The notes beneath the pieces are model-generated. The model was given only the letters and a program-made list of their open reading frames with translations, was not told the origin of the DNA and searched no databases. From Mantis religiosa (lineage: Eukaryota; Arthropoda; Insecta; Mantodea; Mantidae), in NCBI GenBank assembly GCA_030765055.1, contig CM060947.1, positions 259,463,637 to 259,527,636 of the forward strand: DNA of 64,000 nucleotides, read 5' to 3'. Below, piece after piece: positions 44,654-56,344 of the stretch. Position 1 is the stretch's first letter; every line of letters starts with the position of its first letter. A program made the position numbers and the translations under genes.

Positions 44654-45895
44654 CCAGGGCTGCTCAAAAAAGAACGATCAGAACTTTTTTGACAATGTAA
44701 CTTTACTCATCCTCAATTTTGATGGTCCTCCTCAAAATAGTCTCCGCTGAATGCGATGCACTTGTCCCAGCGTTTCTGCCAGTCTTCAAGGACATACTGG
44801 AAACCATTATTGGCAGATCCTTCAAAATCGCCTCCGCAGCCTTCATGATGGATCATGCCTCCCACGAAGGCGTTTCTTCAAGTTAGAAAATATAAAAAGT
44901 CACATGGGGATAAATCCGGACTATAGGGAGGGTGAGGGATGCACTTCACGTTTATTTTTGCAAGATATTTAGCAACAACTTTGGCAATATGCAGCCGCGC
45001 ATTATCGTGGTATAGCATCCAGCCTGCTTCATAGAAATGTGGTCTTTTGCGCCTTATATGGACTTTCAAGTTTTCAGGACATCTCTGTAGTATTGTCCAG
45101 TTACTGATGTGTGTGCAGGTACAACATGCTGATAAACCATTCCATGAATATCAAAGAATGACATTACCTTAAACGTTCCAGCAGAAGCAACCACTTTTGT
45201 TTTTTTGTGGGTTGGTGATGGAGATTTCCACACTAAACTTTGCTGTTTGCTCTCAGGATCAAAATTATGTAGCCAAGTTTCATTGGGCGTGATTACGTTT
45301 GAAATAAACTCCGGATCTTCCTCTAACATCAATTAAACTGCATGCAGACCTGCATGTGAATGTCCTTTTGCTCGGGAATCAACATTCTTGGAACCCATCG
45401 CGCACAAACCCGTCTCACGTGCAATGTTTCTGTCACCAACGTGTGGGTGGCACCCAATGAAATGTTCAGTATTAAAGAAAGTGATCTTAAGGTAACTCGT
45501 GGATCCTCTCTCACAATGTCAGCAGCAGTGTTGATGTTTTCTTCCGTAAGAGTTGTAACAGGAGCACCGGGTCCACCTTCCTTTGAAATTGAATGTCTCT
45601 CCTCTTTAAACATTTTAAACCACCTTCGAGCTGTGCTGTAGGGAAGAACAGTCTCTCCATAGGCCTCCTGTAAAATTGTGTAGGACTTAACTGAAGATTT
45701 GTTGAGTAAAGCAGAATGTCAATGCCCCAGATTGTTCCTCCATTTCAGCGGTATCCTGGTTCTCAGAGGCGGGAACCAGGAGTACAGACAGCGTGTTTGT
45801 TTCACATTAAGCTAACATAGTAAAATAAGATTGAATGTTAATTTGAAAAATTATGACCGTAAAAATTATGATCTTTCTTTATTGAACAGCCCTCG
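44654..45895 (-). mobile_element. Mariner family A, copy 2 (full length, decayed)
   Basis: Terminal repeats CAGGGCTGCTCAAAAAAGAA and the reverse of TTATTGAACAGCCCTCG, flanked by TA on both sides (44652-44653, 45896-45897). Minus-strand frames: 45613-45329 FKEERHSISKEGGPGAPVTT...TLHVRRVCARWVPRMLIPEQ (DNA-binding half); 45332-45066 VITPNETWLHNFDPESKQQ (the first catalytic Asp, usually DETW, is Asn), VMSFFDIHGMVYQHVVPAHT; 45069-44878 HDNARLHIAKVVAKYLAKIN, HPPYSPDLSPCDFLYFLT. A frameshift near 44880 cuts off the C-terminus. Confidence 0.92.
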
Positions 45896-46864
45896 TACAT
45901 CTCCAAATTTCACAACAATTTTGGAAAATAATATGTGAAGATCCCAGCTCTATACCAAAACAAGAGAATGGTGAAGCTAAAAGAGTTGACATTTTATTCA
46001 ATATACTGCACTTTTTTCCCCTCTCCATACCAAAGAAGATGTTGAAAGCGACTCTCCCTTTTTCCCCCACCTCCCCATCTACTTAAAAGGTTCTCTGGGT
46101 AATGCAAAGGCCAAGAGGTCTTTTCGGAACTGGTAATGTCTTTGAGATGCTCTTGGCCTCCTTTATTTTTGCACGAGTACGACGTATCTTCGCTTCTAAT
46201 TAACTTGTGTCATTTTCACACCATCTACCCCTTACAGAATTTCTGTTTGAATTATACTCATTTCGGTCCCTCTCCACTTACTTTACACCTATATGGGCTC
46301 AACATTTCATCTCCGCCGTATAAATTTGCAGTATTTTCTCTTTGTATTATTTGTTTAAATATTTTATAGGTTCGGCAAATTAAAAACCTATTTGTAATTT
46401 AAAAAGTATAAACATAGTGTCAATATTCACATTCCCCTTTGTTTGAAGGATTTGATGAATAAATTTTATAAAGTAGCTATAAAAGGTTTCACTAAAATTG
46501 TATACAATTAAATCTATATTATAATATACCTCTTGGACTTCCGAATTACACGCAGAATGAAGAGAACTTCTGAGATAATTTCCAAATATCACAAATACAT
46601 GACAATTTAATCAAACTTTTTTAACATTTTTCATATTATCTAAATTTTGCAATAGCTGTCCTTATAAAAATATTTATAATCACAAACAATGTCTCTTTTA
46701 ACAAGTCTCTAAGCCGTTAACCTGAAAGTGTCGAATTTGCCTTTTTATGTTCAAGATTTCTACTTAGTGAAGAATGGGTAGGCTTTACTTTATTAGCCAG
46801 TATAAGACCATAAAGTAGGTGCAAAGGTACAAAACATGATTTAATTTACTTAAAAGTCTTGTAG
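45896..46864. other. AT-rich sequence, nothing recognised
   Basis: No recognisable frame or repeat. Confidence 0.5.
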
Positions 46865-47388
46865 TCAGATGACTTCCTCCACTCTTGTGCAAACACTTAT
46901 TGCTCTATCTATTTCAAGATAAACATTATCTTATTTTAGTTACAAGGGAATAGAGTAGAATTTAAGTGATAGTCAAATGTTTTATATACATGACTTTCTC
47001 TACTCTTGTACAAACACTTATTCCTATATCTACTTAAGGTAACTGTTATGTCGTTGTAGTTACAAAGGAATACAGTAGACTTAAGTGATAGTCAAATGTT
47101 TTATATACATGACTTTCTCTACTCTTGTACAAACACTTATTGCTCTATCTACTTAAAGATAAACATTATATTATTGTAGTTACAAGGGAATACAGTAGCC
47201 TGTAAGTGATAGTCAAATGTTTTATATACATGACTTTCTCTCCTCTTGTACAAACACTTATTGCTCTATCTACTTAAAGATAAACATTATATTATTGTAG
47301 TTACAAGGGAATACAGTAGACTGTAAGTGATAGTCAAATGTTTTATATACATGACTCTCTACTCTTGTGCAAACACTTATTACTCTAT
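46865..47388 (+). repeat. Satellite A array, left part
   Basis: About 4.3 units of 121 bp, cut at CTCTAT by the insertion of the solo LTR. It continues after the LTR at 47890. Confidence 0.93.
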
Positions 47389-47893
47389 TGTGACTTTCTG
47401 GGTTCGTGAAATGAAAAGTCCAATTACACCACTAAAAATGTTCATTTCCACCGACTTACAGTAAAACACTTGCCAATTACACTGAATTACGTAATGCACA
47501 CAATTACGATTCACCAGTTCGGCCGTTAAAGTTCCACTGTACGGTCACAATTACGTAAATTTTTCCGTTGCACATACACAGTCTTCTCGTCCTTACACTA
47601 GCACTGCACTCTTACGCTGATTGCCACGAACTCTGACTAACCCACTCCTCTTGCCCGACGTGCTGCTTATATAGGGCCAGCGGGTCGATTTAGAAGGTTC
47701 TAGATTAGATGAAATATCCCGTAAGTTCGAGAACACAGGTGGAACAGAAAGAGACGGCACAGTGTTGTTTTTTCTCCCAGCCACCTCCTGTCACCACTAA
47801 GACAAACGAGGGGGGCGTGGCTAACACCGACCTCCCCTGTTTGCCCGCTCTCAGCTGGTTCTATAGGGTGTTCCAACTTTCGGGTGACACTAT
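47385..47893 (-). mobile_element. Solo LTR, copy 2 (501 bp) with CTAT duplication
   Basis: LTR 47389-47889, reverse orientation, TG...CA ends, flanked by CTAT at 47385-47388 and 47890-47893. The satellite unit reads CTCTATCTACTTC elsewhere, so the empty site is known exactly and the duplication is unambiguous. It is diverged from copy 1 by scattered substitutions and small indels. The TATA box is conserved, and the polyadenylation hexamer is changed. Confidence 0.95.
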
Positions 47894-48030
47894 CTACTTC
47901 AAGATAAACATTATATTATTGTAGTTACAAGGAAATACAGTAGACTTTAAGTGATAGTCAAATGTTTTTAAATCGGCCATATAGGTAACGACAATCTCTC
48001 TGTATGTCCAAGTGATAAAACATGAATAAC
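47890..48030 (+). repeat. Satellite A array, right part and terminus
   Basis: Continues the interrupted unit (CTATCTACTTCAAGATAAAC), then the terminus in variant form (CGGCCATATAGGTAACGACA) and CTGTATGTCCAAGTGATAAA. Confidence 0.9.
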
Positions 48031-51000
48031 GGTTTTGCATTTGAGAAACTTTTAACTTTTGTGAAATAGAAACTAATGTTGGAAATGGTTCAATCAAATA
48101 AGACAAATTCTGAGTTTTATTTACAAAATTTGCATTTTTTGTAACCCTTACAGTTCACCAGTTCTACAAGCCATTCAGAATGACTGAATTTTTGCTTGTG
48201 CACTGTATAGTCCAAGCAATTCTCTGAGTGAATTTCTGAATTCTGACAATAGATTGCAGACTTCTGGTGAACTGGTTGGAAGAAGCGGGCGTTGGACGAC
48301 TCCTTTTTCTTCACCACTACGTCATTGAGTTAATGTTAAGTGACTCAATTGGAACTATTGCATATCAGTGAAGTGACAGAGTGAATTAACGTAATGTCAG
48401 AGTACGTTGAACTATTATGAGCTATTTGTTTAGCTTTTAGGTTTATAAATTCTAAATCCGAATTTCATTAACCCATCTCAAATACGATGTAATTTTAAAC
48501 AATCTTTTTTTTAGAGATTTTATACTATTTATCTGATATTAGTACCTAATTTATGATACCATTTTTTTTCCTTTCACACCTCGTCTTTAACTACAATTGC
48601 ATTTGTTTGCCAATAATACATATTAGGAGAAAGTAATTCTCAAATTATCTGATTTGAAATTTGTAACATGTCTAACTTTTATGTAACTTCCAAGTTAACA
48701 AATACAATAATAATTGTAAAGATATTCAATAACGCTTGTGTTTTGGAAAATTATGAGAAATTTCAGAAATTATTGGATGAAAACTACTTGTCAAACACAT
48801 CTGACTGGAGGATGTGTTGGAAGTTTCACGAAGTTTCACTAAATTTCAGTGAAAAGGGGCCTCTCCTGAGGGAGAGGTGATGCGTAAGTATATGAGGGGT
48901 GGCTAGCTCTGAGGAGATGCTACAGTAGAGGGCGCGGTCCCTAGGAACAATAATTAGGAACACCCTGGTGCAATTTGTAAAAACCTATGAGAGCCAGGTG
49001 AAATGTAGCTCTCCTGAAACGGAGGTTGAATTCCATATTCCTTGATATGCAACGTCGAAGATAATGGAGAGAAAAGTAACAGAAAGGATATTAGAGGGAC
49101 CTAACGACCAGGAAAACCTCCGAAATAGTGCACGTGTTCACTCCTAAATACGAGCTTTTCAATATAGCGTTATCAGTGTATTGGTTTCCTATAGCCTAGC
49201 CCCTTCACTCACTTATCTCTCTGTGAATGAAGAAGGTTTAAAAAGAAAACAAGAAGACTGTCATAGTGATAAAGTGTAAGAGAAGTAACAGCAGCTTAAT
49301 CTTTGTTATGGCGTGGATCCTGGCTATTCATCATCGTCAAAGCCGTGGGAGGTCGTCACGGACTAAAAACTTGATGCTGCATTCTTCTTCACTTCTTGGT
49401 TTCCTGGCATACGACAAACTTACGTAGATGTGTAAACCTCCTTATAAAGACATTCTTGTGTTTTATGTACTTTGTTTAGCCTGAACTCCTTCATTTGAAG
49501 TGGGTGAAGTGATGCAATAGGAACTAGTTCATCTAAGTGAAGTGAGTGAAGTGACACAATTGGAACTAGTTCATCTAAGTGAAGTGAGAGTGTGAAGTAT
49601 CTGAAATCTCAGGCTAAATTGAACTGCTCTAAATTACTACACAACAAAGTGATATTTCCCTTACTTTCCAGGTTATTGCATTTTGAAACTGGGTTTTATT
49701 AGCCTATGCTAAGTGCTCCATATAATGCAATTAAATTTTCCAGGAATTTCTGTGTTATCTACCTCATCTGAATACATTCCATACCTTTCAATACGAAAAC
49801 GGATATAATACATTACGAACGGGACAAAAATTAAATAACTAAGTAAGGTACGCCATGCCACCTAAGATTTGAACACGTTGTAAGCCTACCGTTTAATTCG
49901 TGAAGCTATAGTTCGAATTTAAGAGCAAAAAAGTGTGTGTTCTTAGTTCAAGATGCGTTTAAGTTGTAACACCTATTTTTTCAGGATTGGGACAAGATAG
50001 AAATTTCTGGTTTCTTTTAAAATACACGTAGACTCCTTGTGAATGTGTCTCAGAGATGGCAGCACTGTACAGAGCATAGAACACTAGTGGCAGCATAGAG
50101 AGTTAAAATGGTTTTTAATACTTAAAATGGCGACGTTTTCATTGCAAGAACAGCAAGAAGTATCTAAAACTTTTTAAAAAAGTTCAGAAATACCTTATTT
50201 CTGATTTACCTTTTCATAAAGGCAGGTCAAAAAATATTTTTTTTTTTTTTTTTTCAGAAATGAACCTTTCCCCAGAATTTTCCAGTTATTTGGTTGGATG
50301 TTCCAATGCTTTTCCCAAAGAAAGACATTATTGGTATTTTAAAGTGATGGGCTTTCAAAGATAAGGAAATTTAAAGGGCATCACATGCTTTGACAAACAT
50401 TTACGCCAATCAGTATTCTTCTATTTTCATTGTAAATATAAGAAATTAAGAAATACGAGAATTTCTGTAAAAATCTTATCGATTAAAATTAAACAGATGA
50501 ATAAACGCTTTTATAAATAGTCTCAGAAGAGTGGATGAGGCAGCAAGTTCTACTGAAGTCTGTATTTTTCAGAGGAAGTTATTAAACATTTTTAGCTGTC
50601 ATCCACGTTTCTATTTCCCCCCGTATTTTTACGTATATTGATGGACAACCATGATAGAGTTTAAAAATTCAACATTGACTACATTATCTGCCCTATCAAG
50701 CTTTTGAATGACACTGACAGCAAATGAAAAAAGAATTGACTTTTATTATCACGTTACCCTGAAAGAGGTTTATGCTGAAATGGCTCAAACTTGTTACTAG
50801 AGTCAATACAGTGTTGAGTGAACGTTTACTGTTTCTTATGGCTATGTGCTTTTCAAATGTTTGATTAGATAAGTTATTTCTTTGTTATTCAGTCCAGCTA
50901 TAAGCAGACGTACCGATAATCAGATCTCTTTAAAGTCGGTTGCTATGGCCATTGTAACGAAAGAAAACGTACTTTTAGTACATTATTGTGTACTACGATT

Positions 51001-51251
51001 TTGTTCATTTCTTACGATTTGTCAGTTATAAACAAGTCATTCACAAAGAATGAGACTTCTGAACACATTCCTAGAGAAAGCAAGATATGTTTCAGTTGAC
51101 AACAAAATACCGTAAGCTGTGACTAATATAATAAGATCATTTTCAGAAAGCCAAATTATCTTAAAGAAGAAGTATTTAATATAAAAGTACAGTGGTATAT
51201 TTCTGCAAATACATCTCCCAAATAATATCAAGTAGATAAAGGTGTGAAACT
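48031..51251. other. 3.2 kb without a recognised gene
   Basis: AT-rich, with no family-like frame on either strand. A short tandem duplication of about 45 bp (AACTAGTTCATCTAAGTGAA, with GTGAAGTGA repeats) lies at 49495-49595, and an A/T run at 50235-50254. The stretch could be intron or intergenic DNA. Confidence 0.55.
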
Positions 51252-53435
51252 TTGGATGGTCTGAAGAGCTTCCAAACTAATTAAGTTACAAGAAATATTT
51301 TGTGATTTCTTTTCCAACATAGTCTCCTTGTAACTCTACAAACTTCTCACAGCGATGATCTCACCTCTGTAACCCGTCAAAATAGTACTCGGCGTTTTTG
51401 AACATAGTCTCCTTGTAACTCTACACACTTTCCCCAGTGATGTTCCCATCTCTGTAACCCGTCCAAATAGTACTCGGCGATTTTCAACATAGTCTCCTTG
51501 TAACTCTACACACTTTTCCCAGGGATACTCCCATCTCTGTAACCCGTCCAAATAGTACTCGTCGATTTTCAACATCATCTCTTTGTAATTCTACACACTT
51601 CTCCCAGCGATGCTCCCATCTCTGTAACCCGTCCAAATAGTACTTGGCGTTTTTCAACATAATCTCCTTGTAACTCTACACACTTTCCCCAGTGATGCTC
51701 CCATCTCTGTAACCCGTCCAAATAGTACTCGGCGATTTTCAACATAGTCTCCTTGTAACTCTACACACTTTTCCCAGGGATACTCCCATCTCTGTAACCC
51801 GTCCAAATAGTACTCGGCGATTTTCAACATAGTCTCCTTGTAACTCTACACACTTTTCCCAGGGATACTCCCATCTCTGTAACCCGTCCAAATAGTACTC
51901 GTCGATTTTCAACATCATCTCTTTGTAATTCTACACACTTCTCCCAGCGATGCTCCCATCTCTGTAACCCGTCCAAATAGTACTTGGCGTTTTTCAACAT
52001 AATCTCCTTGTAACTCTACACACTTTCCCCAGTGATGCTCCCATCTCTGTAACCCGTCCAAATAGTACTCGGCGATTTTCAACATAGTCTCCTTGTAACT
52101 CTACACACTTTTCCCAGGGATACTCCCATCTCTGTAACCCGTCCAAATAGTACTCGGCGATTTTCAACATAGTCTCCTTGTAACTCTACACACTTTTCCC
52201 AGGGATACTCCCATCTCTGTAACCCGTCCAAATAGTACTCGTCGATTTTCAACATCATCTCTTTGTAATTCTACACACTTCTCCCAGCGATGCTCCCATC
52301 TCTGTAACCCGTCCACATAGTACTCGGCGTTTTTCAACATAATCTCCTTGTAACTCTACACACTTTTCCCAGTGATGCTCCCATCTCTGTAACCCGTCCA
52401 AATAGTACTCGGCGATTTTCAACATAGTCTCCTTGTAACTCTACACACTTTTCCCAGGGATGCTCCCATTCTGTAACCCGTCCAAATAGTCCTCTGCGTT
52501 TTTCTCTGCAAAATAATTGTTCACAAATGTGATTGCCTATTCATTTGACGAAAATCTGTCCTCCGAGCGCAATTTTCAAATGAGGGAACAAAAAGAAGTC
52601 GCTTGTGGCTAGATCTCGTGAGTCAAGCAGTTCATACCGTAATTCGTGGATTTTCGCCTTTGCAACCGCTGAGGTGTGAGACGTTGAAAGAGGATTTCTT
52701 CCAAAAAAGTAATCTCCTTCCCAGCCGAATAAAAATGGTTTTTGCTCTTTTGAAGCCGGTTCCCCCTTTGCGGTCCACAGTATGTACTGTATTTTTATTT
52801 GGGCTGTATAATGGTGTATCCAAGTGTCATCTGCAGTAATTAATCGGCGGCTAAACTGAGCCAACCGAGCGTTGGAAATGTTCATTCGAACACGTTTTTG
52901 GTCTAACGTGAGCAAACGCGGCACCCATTGCGCGAATAGCTCTCTCAGATCTAAATGCTGATTTAATATGTGACAAACACGTTTTTTGACACGTTCGTAT
53001 CCTCTGCTATCTCTCTCACTTTAATTTGGTGGTCATCTAGCACTATTTGGTGAACTTTGGCGATGTTTTCGTCGGTAGTTGAAGTTTTTGGTGGTCCCGA
53101 AAATTCATCGCCTCCCAAGCTGTTACGGCCACGTTTTAATACAGCTTCCCAAAATTTCACTGCGGTAAATGATGGTGCTGAGTCCCCATTTACAGAATCC
53201 AACTTATCTGTGATTTGCGTTAACTTATTGCCTTTCAAAGTCAAATATTTAACGACAGCTCGATACTCGATTCTTTCCATTTTCATAAAAACACTCACAT
53301 TAACTCCTCAAACGACTGTTACATAAGAAGTGAAACTTTGGTGAATAACTGTCAACAGATGGACGAGGAAATTCACTATCTTTCATTTACGAGTGTTGGC
53401 ATCTTAATGCTGAGGTCGGAAACTTTTCAGAGCAC
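51252..53435 (-). mobile_element. Mariner family B with expanded C-terminal segment
   Basis: Terminal repeats (TTTGGATGGTCTGAAGAGCT at the left, reverse of GGTCGGAAACTTTTCAGAGC at the right). The minus-strand frame 53298-52963 is the DNA-binding half: MERIEYRAVVKYLTLKGNKL, NGDSAPSFTAVKFW, STTDENIAKVHQI. The frame 52924-52541 continues MPRLLTLDQKRVRMNISNAR, LITADDTWIHHYTAQIKI (first Asp block); then a damaged second Asp region, and DLATSDFFLFPHLK (third Asp). The last coding part is replaced by a tandem array at 51315-52500. The element is about 0.9 kb longer than its relative at 37453-38726 because of that array. Confidence 0.9.
51315..52500 (-). repeat. 85-bp satellite from mariner C-terminus, 340-bp higher order
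   Basis: About 14 units. The anchor CAACAT falls at 51315, 51400, 51485, 51570, 51655, 51740, 51825, 51910, 51995, 52080, 52165, 52250, 52335 and 52420: exactly 85 bp each. On the minus strand each unit reads YYLDGLQRWEYPWEKCVELQ then GDYVEN, the conserved mariner C-terminal motif. A diagnostic variant (CAACATCATCTCTTTGTAAT) recurs at 51570, 51910 and 52250, and another (CAACATAATCTCC) at 51655, 51995 and 52335. Both recur every 340 bp, i.e. four units. 85 is not a multiple of three, so the array is non-coding. Confidence 0.97.
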
Positions 53436-54449
53436 AAAGAGAAGGTCATGTGAGTGAAATACTTAAATTGCTTCTTTTTGTCATTTTATTATTATTTTTT
53501 TGTTTCTTCGCCAAGCAAACATAACGGAATTGGTAAGTAACGACAACCTGTTAAAACATTTGACTGTCAGTCTAAACTACTGTGTCTATAAGGACGAAGG
53601 TAATAAATGCATTATTAATGTGAGGTAGAGAACAGTTAAGGCAGGACTGAGTAGAAAGTTTGTGTGAGTGTAGCACATCGGTTGTTTCAACTGTAGAACT
53701 GATAATTGCGAAACGAATGGCGTGTTTCTTTGATAATTAACACTCACCGGAAGAGGTCCTATAAAACAAAAAGACCTGTACAACGATATCTACTCCAGCT
53801 TCCAATTTAGAGGCATTGTTCGAGTTCGGGAAACAGATCTGCTTTCTGGCTGACTACATTAATGCACAGGTAATGGCAAGGGCAGTCATTATTCCAAACT
53901 TCCCCCTTCCCCCATTGACGTAGGGGTGACTTGTTTCTTTTGTTGGTTCGCCAGGATGATGTACACACCAGCGGTTTTGTATACCCCTGAGTTTCTTCCC
54001 ATCCTCGTTAATAGTTATTGCCAAATGTGTTGTGATCATTTGCTCCATTTCCACTAATTACTGCTATTCCTGCACCAACGTGAATCGTTATACGTCAGGA
54101 AATAGGATAGCTTCGGTTGTTTCATGTGACAGTCAAATCTTCGTTTGTTTCTAAAGGGAAACCATTGTGACGTAGCGAGAGCTAGCCGGAAGTTTGGTGC
54201 CGGTTGGGGAGAGTAACAGAGGCGGTAGGATAAACACCGAAAGCTTAATGGTTAATAGCAACATTAGTGTTGGCATATATAAAATTAAAAATGAAAGCTG
54301 TACATAGCAGGTGATTCAGCTGCCCCTTATTCTCGAGTATTAAGCAATCCGCATTTTACACTCCTACATGAAAACATCGATCCCATAAACTGTTATACCC
54401 GCTTATTTAATATGGATGTTAAAAACCCAATCAAATTAGTACTGCTATA
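53436..54449. other. No gene; a satellite A terminus fragment at 53535-53590
   Basis: GTAACGACAACCTGTTAAAACA and ATTTGACTGTCAGTCTAAAC at 53539-53578 is a solitary reverse satellite A end. The remainder is unrecognised. Confidence 0.5.
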
Positions 54450-55443
54450 CAAGGACTGTTTAATAAAGAATGATCACAATAATTTTTACAACGTAATTTC
54501 ACTGATCCTCATAATTTTGATGGCCCTTCTCAAAATAGTCTCCTCTGAATGCGATGCACTTTTCCCAAAGTTTCTGCTGGTCTTCAAAGACATCCTGGGA
54601 ACCATTTTTGAGAGATCCTTCAAAGTCGCCTCCACAGCCTTCACCACTGCTTCTGATGGTGCAAATGCCTCCCACGTAGGCGTTTCTTCAAGTTAGAGAA
54701 TAGAAAAAAGTCACATGAGGCTAAATCTGGACTATAGGGAGGCTGAGAAATGCACTGGCAATAAGCGGTCGCGCATTATCGTTGTGCATCATCCAGCCTG
54801 CTTCATAGAAATATGGTCTTTTGTGCCTGATATGGACTTACAATATTTTCAGGACATTCTCGTAGTACTGTCCAGATACTGATGTGCGTGTAGCTACAAC
54901 AATCTGATAAACCATTCCATGAATATCAAAGAATGAGGTGACCATAACTTTCCCAGCAGAAGCAAACACTTTTGCTTTTTTTGGGGTTGGTGAGTAAGGA
55001 GATTTCCACACTGAGCTTTGCTGTTTGCTCTCAGGATCAAAATAATGTAGCGAAGTTTCATCAGCAGTGATTACGTTTGAAATAAACTGCGGATCTTCCT
55101 CTAACATCAACTTTTAACTGTATACAGACCTGCATGCGAATGTCCTTTTGTTCGGGAATCAATATTTTTGGAACCCATCGCGCACAAACACGTTTCTAAC
55201 TTGAAGAAACGCCTTCGTGGTAGGCATTATCCATCAGAAGCAGTGGTGAAGGCTGCGGAGGCGATTTTGAAGGATCTATCAAAAATGGTTCCCAGGATGT
55301 CTTTGAAGACTAGCAGAAACGCTGGGACAAGTGCATCGCATTCAGGGGAGACTATTTTGAGAAGTACCATCAAAATTATGAGGATGGGTAAAGGTACGTT
55401 GTCAAAAAAAATATTGTGACCATTCTTTATTCCACAGCCCTCG
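54450..55443 (-). mobile_element. Mariner family A, copy 3, fold-back derivative
   Basis: The left half (54450-55197) is a minus-strand mariner from its left terminal repeat (CAAGGACTGTTTAATAAAGA, TA before it) through C-terminus and core (VITADETSLHYFDPESKQQ, VMVTSFFDIHGMVYQIVV) up to KGHSHAGLY near 55125. At about 55198 the sequence switches to the plus-strand C-terminus (LKKRLRGRHYPSEAVVKAAE) and runs out to a second 3' terminal repeat ending CACAGCCCTCG. The first 120 or so codons and the 5' end are missing. The element therefore has inverted arms of about 240 bp. Confidence 0.9.
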
Positions 55444-56344
55444 TGGTATATTCCTGCTGCTGTGAAAGGTGTTCGATAGCTCTTTTATGCAGTGGATGCT
55501 AATTTCATAATGGCATTTGCACATTTGCTGTCTTTCATATACCTGTTTAGAAGTAAATAATTCTATGCCTGAATACTTAAACGTTTTGAATAAATTAATA
55601 TGTATAGAAGAGACAAAATTATTTCAGCAGCAGGTGATATCCCGTAGCTACACACACATATAACTGACTAACACTGCTCGAATACTAAAGAAGCTGTTAT
55701 ATCATTCCTTAAGTTCTGATTGCTTTCCACTGCACTGATAGATTTTTGTGACCGGAGTAGATTTAGTCACCAACCAAGGATTCATTCAAAACTCAGTTTC
55801 CGCTGCATATTATATCAGAGCTTACATAACACATTGTTTTGTATTCTTATATTCGTGATCGCGGACCTGCCATGGAGAAGTTGAGTGTGGGTGAGGCAAT
55901 CGCTTCGCATTTGTTGTCTACTGGCTGGAGGCGCAAGAAGGACGCGCTTTCCTTGAGCGGCCTTATTCTGACGTCACTAAGCCAAAAGTGCCTGTCTTGT
56001 TACTGAGTAAACAGGTTCTAGAATGATCCGATACATATTTCGAGAGCGTTGCATCAGCAGAAACGCCTTGCCATGCCCGGCGGAAGATATTAGTTCGATG
56101 CAAAAGCTAGCAGTGAGCTTTCGCGAGTTTGCAGTGCCAGTCCAATTAGTTCAGTTAACGGGTGCGACACCGTAATAAAGATACGACTCAGTGAAGCAGC
56201 TCATGAAACAGTGAGTCAGTTGAGTGAACTGCAATTCCAAAGCTCCTTGGTAAAGATTCGGAGGGCCCTGAACCATTCACTGAAGCAGTTCATGGAGGAA
56301 TATCGGACATGCTTTTAGAAATGGCGTGCACATCGTAAGAAGTG
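55444..56344. other. No gene recognised
   Basis: 55860-56330 is balanced in composition, with GTTCTAGAATGATCC, CCGTAATAAAGATACGACTC and GCAGTTCATGGAGGAATATC. It has a loose LTR-like look (AATAAA at about 56175), but no paired repeat or duplication was seen. Confidence 0.35.

Noticed and set aside
55860..56330. Possible additional LTR (AATAAA, GTTCTAGAATG motif)
   Set aside because: No second copy, no TG...CA ends and no target duplication found.
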